Shown in pieces: positions 1-7,697 of a stretch of DNA of 25,135 nucleotides. The notes below the pieces were generated by a model that saw nothing but the letters and a program-made list of their open reading frames with translations, was not told the origin of the DNA and did not search any database. Both the position numbers and the translations under genes were made by a program. Source of the stretch: a virus; the IMG/VR virus record IMGVR_UViG_3300050132_000069, positions 1 through 25,135 of that record; one strand, 5' to 3'. Within the stretch, counting starts at the first letter, position 1. The number at the start of each line of letters is the position of its first letter.

Positions 1-164
1 GCGGCCTGATCCTGCGTCCAGCTCAGCCCTGGCACGACTTCTGGCCCGGTATGCCCCCAGCCAATTGTCCATGGCGCGCCGCCGCTGCCGGGATCTGGAT
101 ACGCCGTCAGCGAGCAACTTTCGAAATACTTCAGCACCGCGATGCCGTTTTGTGATGTGCGCAT
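1..164 (-). CDS. Endolysin, GH24 phage lysozyme family (N-terminal part, cut by window edge)
   Basis: The first 54 codons of a lysozyme-type endolysin are visible; the gene continues past the left edge. The start ATG (162-164) has GGAG six bases upstream. The protein opens with GIAVLKYFESCSLTAYPDPG and continues PWTIGWGHTGP, the hallmark of T4/P22-type phage lysozymes (glycoside hydrolase 24). These cut the glycan strands of peptidoglycan for host lysis. Glu15 in FES is the expected catalytic acid, Asp24 in YPDPG and Thr33 in WTIG complete an E-D-T triad, with a 3-residue insertion between D and T compared with P22. No signal peptide or SAR anchor is visible, so a holin would be needed for release; none lies in the window. 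It follows a terminator-like hairpin. Confidence 0.9.
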   Translation of the reverse strand, partial: MRTSQNGIAVLKYFESCSLTAYPDPGSGGAPWTIGWGHTGPEVVPGLSWTQDQA

Positions 165-176
165 ACTTTTCTCCAG

Positions 177-201
177 GCAATAAAAAACCGCTCAAGGCGG
201 C
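177..201 (-). terminator. Intrinsic terminator-like hairpin upstream of endolysin
   Basis: Read on the minus strand, CCGC-CTTGA-GCGG is followed by TTTTTTATT. The stem is only 4 bp, so it is weaker than the others in the window. It lies between the small conserved gene ending at 222 and the endolysin start at 164. Confidence 0.5.
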
Positions 202-221
202 TGGTGGTGGTCAGGGTATTG

Positions 222-470
222 CTACTTCGCGGCTTGATTGTCAGGAATCACGGCATCAGCACCGGCATAGGGCTCCAGTGCTTTCTGGCAGTGGTCTTTC
301 TGAAACCAACCGAGAAAGCGGCACATCACACAGCCCCAGCGCCGACCAGCAATCTGCGCCTTCGCCGAACGCGAGCTGATTGTCTCGCCCGGATCGCCCA
401 TAAGTAGCGTGTTGCCGCCCTCGTCCAGCCAAACCAGCAGGTTCAGCGCAAATCGTTTGATTTTAACCAT
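222..470 (-). CDS. Small conserved phage protein near lysis genes, function unknown (82 aa)
   Basis: Start ATG at 470 lies 3 bases after the stop of the tail fibre assembly gene, so the two are probably translationally coupled. A longer reading from 608 is unlikely because it would overlap the assembly gene. The protein contains LLMGDPGETISSR, then RRWGCVMCRFLGWFQKDHC. This matches a recurrent small phage protein with a 'G-P-ETISSR ... W ... F-Q-DHC' pattern that is usually found near lysis genes. I recall the family but know no established function. Four conserved-looking Cys/His residues could bind metal, but this is speculative. No signal peptide is visible. Confidence 0.75.
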   Translation of the reverse strand: MVKIKRFALNLLVWLDEGGNTLLMGDPGETISSRSAKAQIAGRRWGCVMCRFLGWFQKDHCQKALEPYAGADAVIPDNQAAK

Positions 471-472
471 GA

Positions 473-967
473 TCAAGCACCCGCCGCATGCGCAGACCAG
501 CCGTAAGCAGCGGGCTGAGGAAGAGCTGCAATCAATGCCGTAGCAGTCGGAATGACAGGACTTGTCGTACCCTGCGCTGCACTCATTTGCGTGAAGCACG
601 CCTGCCACACTGCGTCACGCCAGGCAATAGCCGCCTTAGCATCAGTTGCCCATTGCGCCACGCTGCTGCTGATGTACGAAGCGCAGGAGGCAAGCGAGTC
701 ATAGCCGCTGGCCTGCGCCGTTGTATCGAGCCATTGCTGGACAGAACCTTTCAGCGCTGCAATAAGCTCAGTCGGCGTCAGCAGAGTCAATGGATCTACG
801 GCAATGGGAGATCCGTTAGTATCTGCTGTGATCGCTTTTCCAGAAGATTGCGCCTCCAGCAGTGCGGCGTGTTGCTCATCAGTAATTTCAACCGCATCTG
901 CGGGAATATTATCGCCATGAATATCTGCGGAGTAAAATCCGCCCGTCGATTTTGCGTAATAGATCAT
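473..967 (-). CDS. Tail fibre assembly protein (Tfa / P2 gpG-like)
   Basis: A 164-residue protein directly downstream of the tail fibre gene, 12 bases after its stop, with GTGGGG upstream of the ATG. It opens MIYYAKSTGGFYSADIHGDNIPADAVEITDEQHAALL, the typical N-terminus of the caudoviral tail fibre assembly family: an aromatic-rich strand, 'IP-DAV-IT-EQH--LL', then a variable linker. The C-terminal half has the usual TPTELIAAL/AxxQQWLDTTAQ helices and AIAWRDAVWQ. Family members are chaperones that help fold or trimerise the distal fibre tip and may stay bound to it. Length fits the family (150-200 aa). Confidence 0.88.
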   Translation of the reverse strand: MIYYAKSTGGFYSADIHGDNIPADAVEITDEQHAALLEAQSSGKAITADTNGSPIAVDPLTLLTPTELIAALKGSVQQWLDTTAQASGYDSLASCASYISSSVAQWATDAKAAIAWRDAVWQACFTQMSAAQGTTSPVIPTATALIAALPQPAAYGWSAHAAGA

Positions 968-979
968 CTGCGCCCCACT

Positions 980-2854
980 TTAATATCCGATTGCGATATA
1001 TGAAGATGTAAGTGATGAAGAGGTAGAGCTAAACCCGGCGGTCGTGAAATTATAAACACCGGGAGCGTTGCTCGTGGTGTTTGCAGTGTTGGCTATAACT
1101 ACCGAGATTAACGCGACTGGACACGCAAGAGGGAGAGTCACAGACGTAACGCCGGCAGCATAAGTACCTGCCTGAATAAGAAACCCGCTCGGCAGTCTCT
1201 GCCAGCTGTTAGCAGCTAGAGATGAGCCAAAAAGGGCAGCGCTTTTCAACTGGGCAGTGCCGCCAACCGCATACCAACCGTTCGCACCGTTACTCTCAAG
1301 CGTCAACGTATCACCCGCGCCGAGCGCTATCGAGGTTACCGTTGAGGCATTGACCTGGATTGTATCTGTGCCAGCGCGAGCGATGGTCATAGATCCAGAG
1401 TTTATATTCATAAACTCTATCCGCACCCCGGCGCGGATTGTCGATGCGCCGATAAGTGTTTGCGTAGTTGCCGATGCCGAGTTTCCAAGTACGGTTCCGC
1501 CGCCAACCGTCGTTGCTAGCGTGCCTGTGGTGGCTACAGTGGTAATACTAGAGGCAACCAAACCAATAGATGGAAGCTGATCAAGGACAACAAAATCAGT
1601 CCCGTCATAAACGACATCAGATACTTGCCCGGAAGTAATAACTGCCGAAACCTTGTTGCCGCCCGAGTCGTACTGCTTGAGGTTTTTCGCCCCGATCCCG
1701 GACACATTGAGCGTCGGAGTAGCACCTCCAGCCGCGCTGAACGTCACTTGAAAGCATTGGGTAGCAGCGTATGCAGTGATCGCCGGTACCGGAGTCAGGA
1801 TGAATGCCGGGGCAGTCCCTGTTGATGTAAATGCAGTCAGGCTTTGGGTCTGGATTTGACCGGCGTTGGCTGCGTGCTGGCTTTTAGTGGCAGGCCCAAC
1901 CTGCATCGCTCCGCCCGTGCAGCCCAGCAACACCCACGAGTTAAGCGTCGAATGCCACATAACTTCAGCCTTTCCGCCTGCTACGAACTCGCCGCCCTGC
2001 AGTGCCGAGTGCGCACCGCCAATGACTGGCCATGGCGTAATTCCGTTTGGGCTGAATGTCGCCGATCCCGGATTCGCGGTCAGAACCTCAAACTCCAGAA
2101 TCATGTTGTTGGTGAGGCTGGTGATCGCTGGGTAGTAGTTGGCTTTGTAAGCGCCGGCGGTGCCGAAGTCTTGGGCGGCGGTCAGCGCATTGGACTGGAT
2201 GGCCGGGACGATGCCAGACGGCAGCAGCGGCGCCGATGCGTACTGGCTGATGCTGGTGGAAGTGATCGCGGTCTGGCCGAAGGCGACGGTCACCACATAC
2301 AGGCCGACGTAGCCCGCATCCGGGGCCGGAGTGGTCTGGCTGCCGGTGGCGGCCGAAGCGCCAGCCTTGACTTGTACGACTGCCGCGCCTTTGCGCGAGG
2401 TGTTCTGCGTCAGGCCGTTGTTGCCCATGCCGCTGAATGGGAGCGCGGGGTTGGCGCTGTTGTAATACGGCAGCAGGGCCGGGTTGGCGTCGAGGTCCTG
2501 ATACGTGGCTTCGATCAGGTAATTGATCGACTGGCCGGTAGTGCCGGGTGCGGGACAGTTCAGGGTCAGCCCGTCGAGCAGGATGCCCTGCTTCATGATG
2601 AAGTGCGTGGTATCGGCGGCGAGACTGGAATAGGCTGTGGCGTCGATGCCGGTCAAGCTGTAGATCTCGCCCGGCGCAATGAGCACCTGCAATGATGCTG
2701 GGCCGGTCGGCGTGACGGCGAAACCGTTAGCCATCGTGCTGGCGCCGAACATGGCCGACGACAACTTAGCGAGGCCAATCATGAAATCCTTCGCCATCTG
2801 CAACAACACGGTCTCTGGCAGAATTTGGGCCGGGTATACGGTTTGTCTGTCCAT
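980..2854 (-). CDS. Tail fibre protein (624 aa)
   Basis: The N-terminus MDRQTVYPAQILPETVLLQMAKDFMIGLAKLSSAMFG followed by PTGPASLQVLIAPGEIYSL is the baseplate-attachment part seen in many myophage tail fibres. The middle is low in complexity (Ala/Ser/Thr/Gly-rich, with TGTLATTVGGGTVLGN-type beta repeats), as expected for a trimeric shaft. The last ~85 residues (NSWQRLPSGFLIQAGTY, then SVTLPLACP and a Ser/Thr-rich end) resemble the gp53-like receptor-binding tip that contacts the host surface. It sits just upstream of its assembly chaperone, and a terminator lies between it and the previous baseplate gene. The ATG has TTGGGGAT just upstream. A role in host range is inferred from the family. 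Confidence 0.87.
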   Translation of the reverse strand: MDRQTVYPAQILPETVLLQMAKDFMIGLAKLSSAMFGASTMANGFAVTPTGPASLQVLIAPGEIYSLTGIDATAYSSLAADTTHFIMKQGILLDGLTLNCPAPGTTGQSINYLIEATYQDLDANPALLPYYNSANPALPFSGMGNNGLTQNTSRKGAAVVQVKAGASAATGSQTTPAPDAGYVGLYVVTVAFGQTAITSTSISQYASAPLLPSGIVPAIQSNALTAAQDFGTAGAYKANYYPAITSLTNNMILEFEVLTANPGSATFSPNGITPWPVIGGAHSALQGGEFVAGGKAEVMWHSTLNSWVLLGCTGGAMQVGPATKSQHAANAGQIQTQSLTAFTSTGTAPAFILTPVPAITAYAATQCFQVTFSAAGGATPTLNVSGIGAKNLKQYDSGGNKVSAVITSGQVSDVVYDGTDFVVLDQLPSIGLVASSITTVATTGTLATTVGGGTVLGNSASATTQTLIGASTIRAGVRIEFMNINSGSMTIARAGTDTIQVNASTVTSIALGAGDTLTLESNGANGWYAVGGTAQLKSAALFGSSLAANSWQRLPSGFLIQAGTYAAGVTSVTLPLACPVALISVVIANTANTTSNAPGVYNFTTAGFSSTSSSLTSSYIAIGY

Positions 2855-2861
2855 GAAATCC

Positions 2862-2890
2862 CCAATAAAAAGCCCGCTCAGGGCGGGCTG
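2862..2890 (-). terminator. Intrinsic terminator between gpI-like and tail fibre genes
   Basis: On the minus strand, GCCCGC-CCTGA-GCGGGC is followed by TTTTTATT: a 6-bp GC stem, 5-nt loop and U tract. It lies 8 bases upstream of the fibre start codon, so it interrupts the late operon rather than ending it. Confidence 0.85.
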
Positions 2891-2909
2891 AAATATGATT
2901 TGGTTTGAG

Positions 2910-3566
2910 TTAGCTGGTGATGCGGTACCAGACCGTTGTCGCTATGGGCTTGGTCGCCTCGATGGCGGCAACGATGTCGGCATCGGTCACTTGCGGAGAA
3001 AGCTGCGTGGACGGGATCAGGCCGCTGGTTTGCCCGAGGCCGAACCAGTTCGTTTTGATGCCTGGCCAATTACCCGCGCCAACACCCAGTGGGCGGTAGG
3101 CTGTGACGAAGGCCTGATAGGGCGACGCTACTGAGCCGAGCAGGCTAGGCCCGCCAAGATAGAAGTTAGCTCCGAGACCCCCTACGTCTTGCGGCCGGGC
3201 AGGCTCGACAATCACGGCGCGGCGTCCGGTCAGGTCAAACAGCACCTGATCCATGCCGTGGCGCGTCGTCCGCTCCCTGAAAATATTGATCAGAATGCGA
3301 TTCAGGTAGCTCGTATCGGTCTGCGCTGAATAGCGGATCAAGCTGCTGCCGAAGAAGTCCAGCGCGATCAGATCGAGCCAGCTATCCGAGGCAGTCTTGA
3401 TCCGCGTCTGGGCCTTCGCATATAGATAGAGGGAGTAGCCCCAGGCAATTGACTGCGCGTACCCCCATAGAAGCGCGTCGAGTAATGGGTTGCTGTCGCC
3501 AAACCAGCCGACGGGAAGCAGGCTTTTCAGCCGGCCGAACATATCTGTTTGATCACCGACGCTCAT
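2910..3566 (-). CDS. Baseplate wedge/tail protein, P2 gpI / Mu gp48-like
   Basis: A 218-residue protein whose ATG directly abuts the TAA of the gpJ-like gene. By position (after gpW, gpJ, before the fibre) it corresponds to P2 gpI or Mu gp48. These complete the baseplate wedge and connect fibres. Features that fit are an N-terminal helical part rich in aromatic residues (LLDALLWGYAQSIAWGYSLYLYAKAQTRI), the segment DSWLDLIALDFFG, and RERTTRHGMDQVLFDLTGRRAVIVEPARP. A 'TRxGMxxxLxxLTG' signature like the last one is common in this family. The C-terminus is less conserved. Assignment rests on synteny plus this motif. Confidence 0.78.
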   Translation of the reverse strand: MSVGDQTDMFGRLKSLLPVGWFGDSNPLLDALLWGYAQSIAWGYSLYLYAKAQTRIKTASDSWLDLIALDFFGSSLIRYSAQTDTSYLNRILINIFRERTTRHGMDQVLFDLTGRRAVIVEPARPQDVGGLGANFYLGGPSLLGSVASPYQAFVTAYRPLGVGAGNWPGIKTNWFGLGQTSGLIPSTQLSPQVTDADIVAAIEATKPIATTVWYRITS

Positions 3567-4694
3567 TTATGCCACCGCGATTGTGCCGGGTCGAATGACC
3601 TGCTTTTGGGTTGCAGGAATGTCTGCCGTAGAGCCGTTGAGCAAGACCGCCGACGCGTTGGTGATCGCCGGGCTGACTGCGTAGGCAATGGCTGCTAGCT
3701 GCGTGTAGGGCAGGATTTGCCCGAGCTTGAGGCTGGCGATATACGACTGGATCGCAGTAACTACCAGCGCTACCACGACGCTATGCGTCACTGATGAGTC
3801 GGTAGTGATGACCATTCCGACGCTCGCAGATACCAGCGAAGGGCCGAACACCCCGTAGCGGCTGGTGAATGGTCGCGCCGTCTCGATAGCGGATGCTGCT
3901 GACGCCAGAAATGCGCTTGAGGGTGCCCCGCTTCCGTCGTCCACTACCGCGTAGAAGTAGCCATACAGCGTGTTGCCGCTGTAGTCCTGATTCTCGGTAA
4001 GCGTGTAGGTGACGCCCTGTTGCATGGATGCCAGCGCATAACCGACGGCTGCTTTTGTGCCCTTCGACAGCGACTGCACCCAAAGAATGAAGCGCGCGTG
4101 GAATGCCGGGTCAAGCTCGGGATCGATGCCATTGGCGAAGACCGCAGCGTTCGTGACCGTGTCGATACCGCTGATGCTGCCGACAATCGTAGTAACCGTG
4201 CCCGGCAGCGCATTACCTGCCGAGCCCGCCGTGAGCGCAATGACCGGAACCGTTACCGAGGCGGTGCCAGCCGGGACCAGATATCCGCCGAGCGTGGCGT
4301 TATAGAGGGCGTTCGTAGTGTCGATCGTTACCGTGAATTGCTGCGAGCCATCAGCCGAAGCAACCAGAGCGCCGACAGGGATTAGAGCGGCAGTGGTCGC
4401 CGTGAACCGTGAGTAGGTGACGCTGCCAGTGGCAAAGTTGGCCGACAGTCGAGGAAAGCCAAAATCTGCCATCCAGCTGTCAAGGTCATCCCCTGCACAG
4501 GTCGAGGCGCGCGTATTGATCAGCAGTGTGACAATCAGCTGCTGGAGCCACTGCAAGGCGCTGGCGTTACTTTCGGCGCAGGCCCGCAACAATGAGCCAA
4601 TGGTGAAGTCGACAAGGCCTGCCGCCCTCCCCTGTATGGCTGATACCTGATCGCGCACCAGGTCAGTGAAGCTCTTGATATTGAGCGATGCCAT
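3567..4694 (-). CDS. Baseplate J-like protein (gpJ / Mu gp47 family)
   Basis: A 375-residue wedge protein. The N-terminus (FTDLVRDQVSAIQGRAAGLVDFTIGSLLRACAESNASALQWLQ) and the segment DDLDSWMADFGFPRLSANFATGSVTYSRFT, followed by a beta-rich IPVGALVASADGSQQF, are characteristic of the Baseplate_J family. The family forms the outer ring of the baseplate in contractile tails and transmits the contraction signal. The end (SPAITNASAVLLNGSTADIPATQKQVIRPG) is also typical. The start ATG comes 1 base after the stop of the gp25-like gene. Length is close to Mu gp47. Confidence 0.9.
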   Translation of the reverse strand: MASLNIKSFTDLVRDQVSAIQGRAAGLVDFTIGSLLRACAESNASALQWLQQLIVTLLINTRASTCAGDDLDSWMADFGFPRLSANFATGSVTYSRFTATTAALIPVGALVASADGSQQFTVTIDTTNALYNATLGGYLVPAGTASVTVPVIALTAGSAGNALPGTVTTIVGSISGIDTVTNAAVFANGIDPELDPAFHARFILWVQSLSKGTKAAVGYALASMQQGVTYTLTENQDYSGNTLYGYFYAVVDDGSGAPSSAFLASAASAIETARPFTSRYGVFGPSLVSASVGMVITTDSSVTHSVVVALVVTAIQSYIASLKLGQILPYTQLAAIAYAVSPAITNASAVLLNGSTADIPATQKQVIRPGTIAVA

Positions 4695-4695
4695 A

Positions 4696-5061
4696 TCAGC
4701 GATTTACCTCAAATGAGAGCGTTACCGGCTCGCCAGATGGCGTATCGGTGTAGCCGATGGACACGGCCAGGGTTTCGTTTTGCGCCGATACCCGAATTAC
4801 CGGCGCCGGGGTTCTCGCCACGCAGTCTTCAAGTAGGATCTGCCCGCGAATCAGCGAGATAACCTCGGGGATATTGATCAGCGCGCCGACGTACCGGCCC
4901 AGCCCCGCGCCATACTCGGGATGGAACAGGTAATCGCCAGGGTTAGTTATCAGCCTGCGCAGAAGCCGCTGCTTACCGCGATCCATGCCGGAGACAGTCG
5001 ATAGGTCGCCGGTCGGCGAGCGCGATAGATCGCCGCCGACGTAGTGGTTCAGGTCATTCAT
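4696..5061 (-). CDS. Baseplate wedge protein, gpW/gp25 family
   Basis: A 121-residue protein with the core GMDRGKQRLLRRLITNPGDYLFHPEYGAGLGRYVGA, which matches the gpW/gp25 family ('L-RRL-T--G---FHPEYG-GL--Y'). Its members are inner baseplate wedge proteins and join the sheath's first ring to the baseplate. The C-terminal half is a beta domain (VIRVSAQNETLAVSIGYTDTPSGEPVTLSFEV). The ATG overlaps the TGA of the spike gene by 4 bases (ATGA), indicating translational coupling. Confidence 0.9.
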   Translation of the reverse strand: MNDLNHYVGGDLSRSPTGDLSTVSGMDRGKQRLLRRLITNPGDYLFHPEYGAGLGRYVGALINIPEVISLIRGQILLEDCVARTPAPVIRVSAQNETLAVSIGYTDTPSGEPVTLSFEVNR

Positions 5062-5606
5062 GGGATAGGCGCCGAGGTCTTGCCGCTGATGGTGCCGCCG
5101 TTATGGAGGTGGCTTTCCAGGCTCACGGTGCCCGCCACAACATCGCCAGCAGCGGTGATGCTGTTATCGGTGGTTATTGGTCCGTGGAACTGGTGCGCGG
5201 TCGCCGTATAGGACATTCCGCCTGCCGCCTTGATCTCCACGGTGCCGTCGTTGTGGAATTTGAGCAGTGATCCGGACTTGTGAACGACCCATGTTTCACC
5301 GGACGGTACGGCTGGAGGCGGCGCAACGTCGCTAAAATAGCGCCCCGTGACGTGCCCCAGGTTCAGATCGCCGCCATCAAACGAGACGGCCACCTCGTCA
5401 CCAAGCTGTGGACCGGTCAACACGCCCCAGCCATTGCCAACGCCCAGCGCCGAAAGCTGAATCCATCCGGTGTCGAACCCTTCCGGCTGAACCGTCACCT
5501 TCACGCTATGGCTTGACGGGTCGTAGCCGGAGATCGTGCCCTTGCGCGGCGCCGAGCTGCCATCGCCCTGGTGTAGTCGGAGCGCATTGGTCAATTGTCC
5601 AATCAC
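5058..5606 (-). CDS. Baseplate spike protein, gpV / Mu gp45-like, with HxH iron-binding tip
   Basis: A 182-residue protein. Residues ~18-92 form the OB-fold domain (APRKGTISGYDPSSHSVKVTVQ ... GPQLGDEVAVSFDGGDLNLGHVTGRYF) typical of gpV/gp45 spikes. The C-terminal half is a repetitive beta-helix. It ends in SLESHLHNGG, with His166 and His168 forming the HxH motif that holds an iron ion at the tip of P2/phi92-type membrane-piercing spikes. The start codon is GTG, overlapping the upstream TGA by 4 bases (GTGA). The protein would trimerise below the hub and pierce the outer membrane on sheath contraction. Confidence 0.9.
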   Translation of the reverse strand: MIGQLTNALRLHQGDGSSAPRKGTISGYDPSSHSVKVTVQPEGFDTGWIQLSALGVGNGWGVLTGPQLGDEVAVSFDGGDLNLGHVTGRYFSDVAPPPAVPSGETWVVHKSGSLLKFHNDGTVEIKAAGGMSYTATAHQFHGPITTDNSITAAGDVVAGTVSLESHLHNGGTISGKTSAPIP

Positions 5607-6706
5607 GGCAGCACCATCGAGTTAGGGTTATGGTTCTTCGCCGTTAGGCTCATCGTGTAGCCGCTGTCGAAGCCCATCGAGCGCCGAACCGAATCGGCGT
5701 AATACAGCTGGTCGAAAGCCGAGTCGGTGCCTTCGATGCGTACGATTGTTTTGGGCGTCAGCAGGTTGTCGCCCGGCATCGACGCGCTCATGCGCATTTC
5801 GTGGACGGTTATCTGCTTGTGCAGAGCTTGGGCCAGCGCCTGCGCGCCCTGCCGATCAAGGCCGTTACGCACCACGCTGTACACCTGACGTTTGGCGACG
5901 GCCTGTCCTGGGGCGATACCCTTAGCGCTGCTGTTCGGGTAGGTCTCGGTGTAGGCGTTGCCGTTCTTCCATGAGCGAACCTCGACCGTCACACCCTTAG
6001 CCAGGGTCAGGTCGCGCTCGAACTGCAGAGTCTCTACGTTTGATTGCGGGTACGCGGTCAGGTTGGCCGCGTGCCAGTGGATGACGTACTGATCAGTTTC
6101 TGCCGGATCAAGCGCCGGCTCGTAATGCAGTTCGTTGCCGGTCACGTAGACCTGAAAGCCATCAATTCCGGCGAAGTAGGACAGCAAATCCCACTCGGTA
6201 CGCTCGTCCGTGACGTGCGTGTGATCATATTTAGTGATCGCGCCGACGTTGTTCGTGGTCGCCGTGACGACAGGTATCAGGCCGTGCCGCTGAGCCAGCA
6301 GCGTAGCCACCTGGCTGGTGGTGTAATTGGAAAACTTCTCGCTGGTCTTTGTGTCGATAAACTTACTGGTGTAGTCGCGACCCTCAGCGGTGACTTCGAA
6401 CTTGGCCGGATCGAAATGCCACTTATCCACGCCGCCAATGATCAGGTTCTTTGTGTTGCAGGAGTTCTTGCCCATGATCGAGGCCGAGATAGATATCTCG
6501 ATCTCGGTCTGCGAGCTCCACCAGTTCAGGGTACCGGTATCGACCGGCATGGCCGACAGCGCGAACACGATAGAGAACGTGTCAGCCGAGTAGAACGAGT
6601 TCTCATCGACGTCCCACGACACGCACGGCACCTCGATTCCGGCAAGTAACACGTAGCCGGAGACCTGCCTGGCCTCGGAAGGCGCAAAGGCATCGTTTAC
6701 GTCCAT
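5603..6706 (-). CDS. Baseplate hub protein, gpD / gp27-like (late control D family)
   Basis: A 367-residue protein directly upstream of the spike gene. The N-terminal part (VSGYVLLAGIEVPCVSWDVDENSFYSADTFSIVFAL) has the tail-tube-like fold signature of gpD/gp27 hubs. Next comes a central domain with SNYTTSQVATLLAQRHGL, then DERTEWDLLSYFAGIDGFQVYVTGNELHYEPA, the usual 'S--D-L--LA---G' pattern. In P2 and Mu the equivalent trimer links the tube to the spike. The ATG has AAGGA seven bases upstream. The name 'late control' is historical and no regulatory role is implied here. Confidence 0.85.
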   Translation of the reverse strand: MDVNDAFAPSEARQVSGYVLLAGIEVPCVSWDVDENSFYSADTFSIVFALSAMPVDTGTLNWWSSQTEIEISISASIMGKNSCNTKNLIIGGVDKWHFDPAKFEVTAEGRDYTSKFIDTKTSEKFSNYTTSQVATLLAQRHGLIPVVTATTNNVGAITKYDHTHVTDERTEWDLLSYFAGIDGFQVYVTGNELHYEPALDPAETDQYVIHWHAANLTAYPQSNVETLQFERDLTLAKGVTVEVRSWKNGNAYTETYPNSSAKGIAPGQAVAKRQVYSVVRNGLDRQGAQALAQALHKQITVHEMRMSASMPGDNLLTPKTIVRIEGTDSAFDQLYYADSVRRSMGFDSGYTMSLTAKNHNPNSMVLP

Positions 6707-6710
6707 GCGC

Positions 6711-7694
6711 TTATCCTTGGGGGAATTTAATGGTTTGGATGCCGGTTACTTGCGGGTCGGTGATGCTGTTCGCCGCAGCTACCTTGGTCCATTGCGATTG
6801 GTCGCCGTACTGGTCGGCTGACAGGCGCTGAAGACTGGTGTTGCTGGTGGTGACGCTCACCGTGCCATTGGCTAGCGGGCCAGCCAGGACGTTTTTCTGG
6901 AGTCGCCCGAGGACGCTTTGCATCTGATACAGCGGGGCTAGTTGCGTCATGGCATTCGCCTGGCGCAGCAGGTTGTTGGCTGCGTTCGATATTGGGTTGC
7001 CAGGGACCAGGCCGCCGAGCGTGGTTATGTCCGCTACGGCCGCGCCTACCTGAGCAATCACCGACTGGACCATCTGCTGCGCCGCCACGATTGGCCGAAT
7101 AACCGACTGAATCGTGTCGACCGTCTGATTCGCGAAGTCCTGCACCTGCGCGACGGCAGCCTTTACCGTGTTGATGGTGTCGGTAATGGCCGAGACGTTG
7201 ATGATCTTGGCCAACCCCAGAGACTGGCCGATGTCGCTATTGATCAGTCCGTCAAGCGAGCCGGACATGGCATTTTTCTTTACCGGCGCATCAAGACGAT
7301 CTACTACTACCAGTTCGATGCTGTAGGCGCGGCGGTATTGATGCTCGAAGCGCGGAACGAACTTGGTAACGACAACGCTGAAGTAGTACTCGCCGAGATT
7401 GAAGTCCACTGCATTGCCGGTGTCGCGCATGGTCTCCAGCTCTTTGACTCTGGCCTCCGCCGCCGCGCCGAGAATCCAGCCAGACCATGACAGGTCGTCA
7501 TAGTCGACGCCTAGCACGTCGATAGTCCGCTTCCCGCCGACCAGCCTGTGAATCACCGTCTGCTGCTTACCTGCGCCCGGCGTTGCCGACTCTGGAACCT
7601 CAAGCCCGACAAGCTCTATATTGCCGAGCACAACCCGCGTTGCGTACGGATCACCACCTGGCGCGAAATTGTCCAGAAAGCTCATGATGCCCAT
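6711..7694 (-). CDS. Tail/baseplate protein with C-terminal LysM-like segment (327 aa)
   Basis: Lies between the tape measure and the hub gene, with AAGGGG seven bases before the ATG. Residues ~20-135 form a compact beta domain with a 'RYAY/RRAYSIELVVVD' strand. Residues ~150-265 are helical and rich in Ala, Val and Gln. The last 40 residues (SLQRLSADQYGDQSQWTKVAAANSITDP ... GIQTIKFP) look like a LysM domain, as in gp53/gpX-type baseplate proteins that anchor the tube to the hub. The placement matches Mu gpN-like or LysM tail proteins. The fold of the N-terminal part is inferred only from hydrophobic pattern. Confidence 0.72.
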   Translation of the reverse strand: MGIMSFLDNFAPGGDPYATRVVLGNIELVGLEVPESATPGAGKQQTVIHRLVGGKRTIDVLGVDYDDLSWSGWILGAAAEARVKELETMRDTGNAVDFNLGEYYFSVVVTKFVPRFEHQYRRAYSIELVVVDRLDAPVKKNAMSGSLDGLINSDIGQSLGLAKIINVSAITDTINTVKAAVAQVQDFANQTVDTIQSVIRPIVAAQQMVQSVIAQVGAAVADITTLGGLVPGNPISNAANNLLRQANAMTQLAPLYQMQSVLGRLQKNVLAGPLANGTVSVTTSNTSLQRLSADQYGDQSQWTKVAAANSITDPQVTGIQTIKFPQG

Positions 7695-7697
7695 CGG

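Noticed and set aside
1844-2695. A 283-codon plus-strand open frame antisense to the tail fibre gene
   Set aside because: Shadow of the fibre coding frame; Arg/Gly-rich without domain or start signal.
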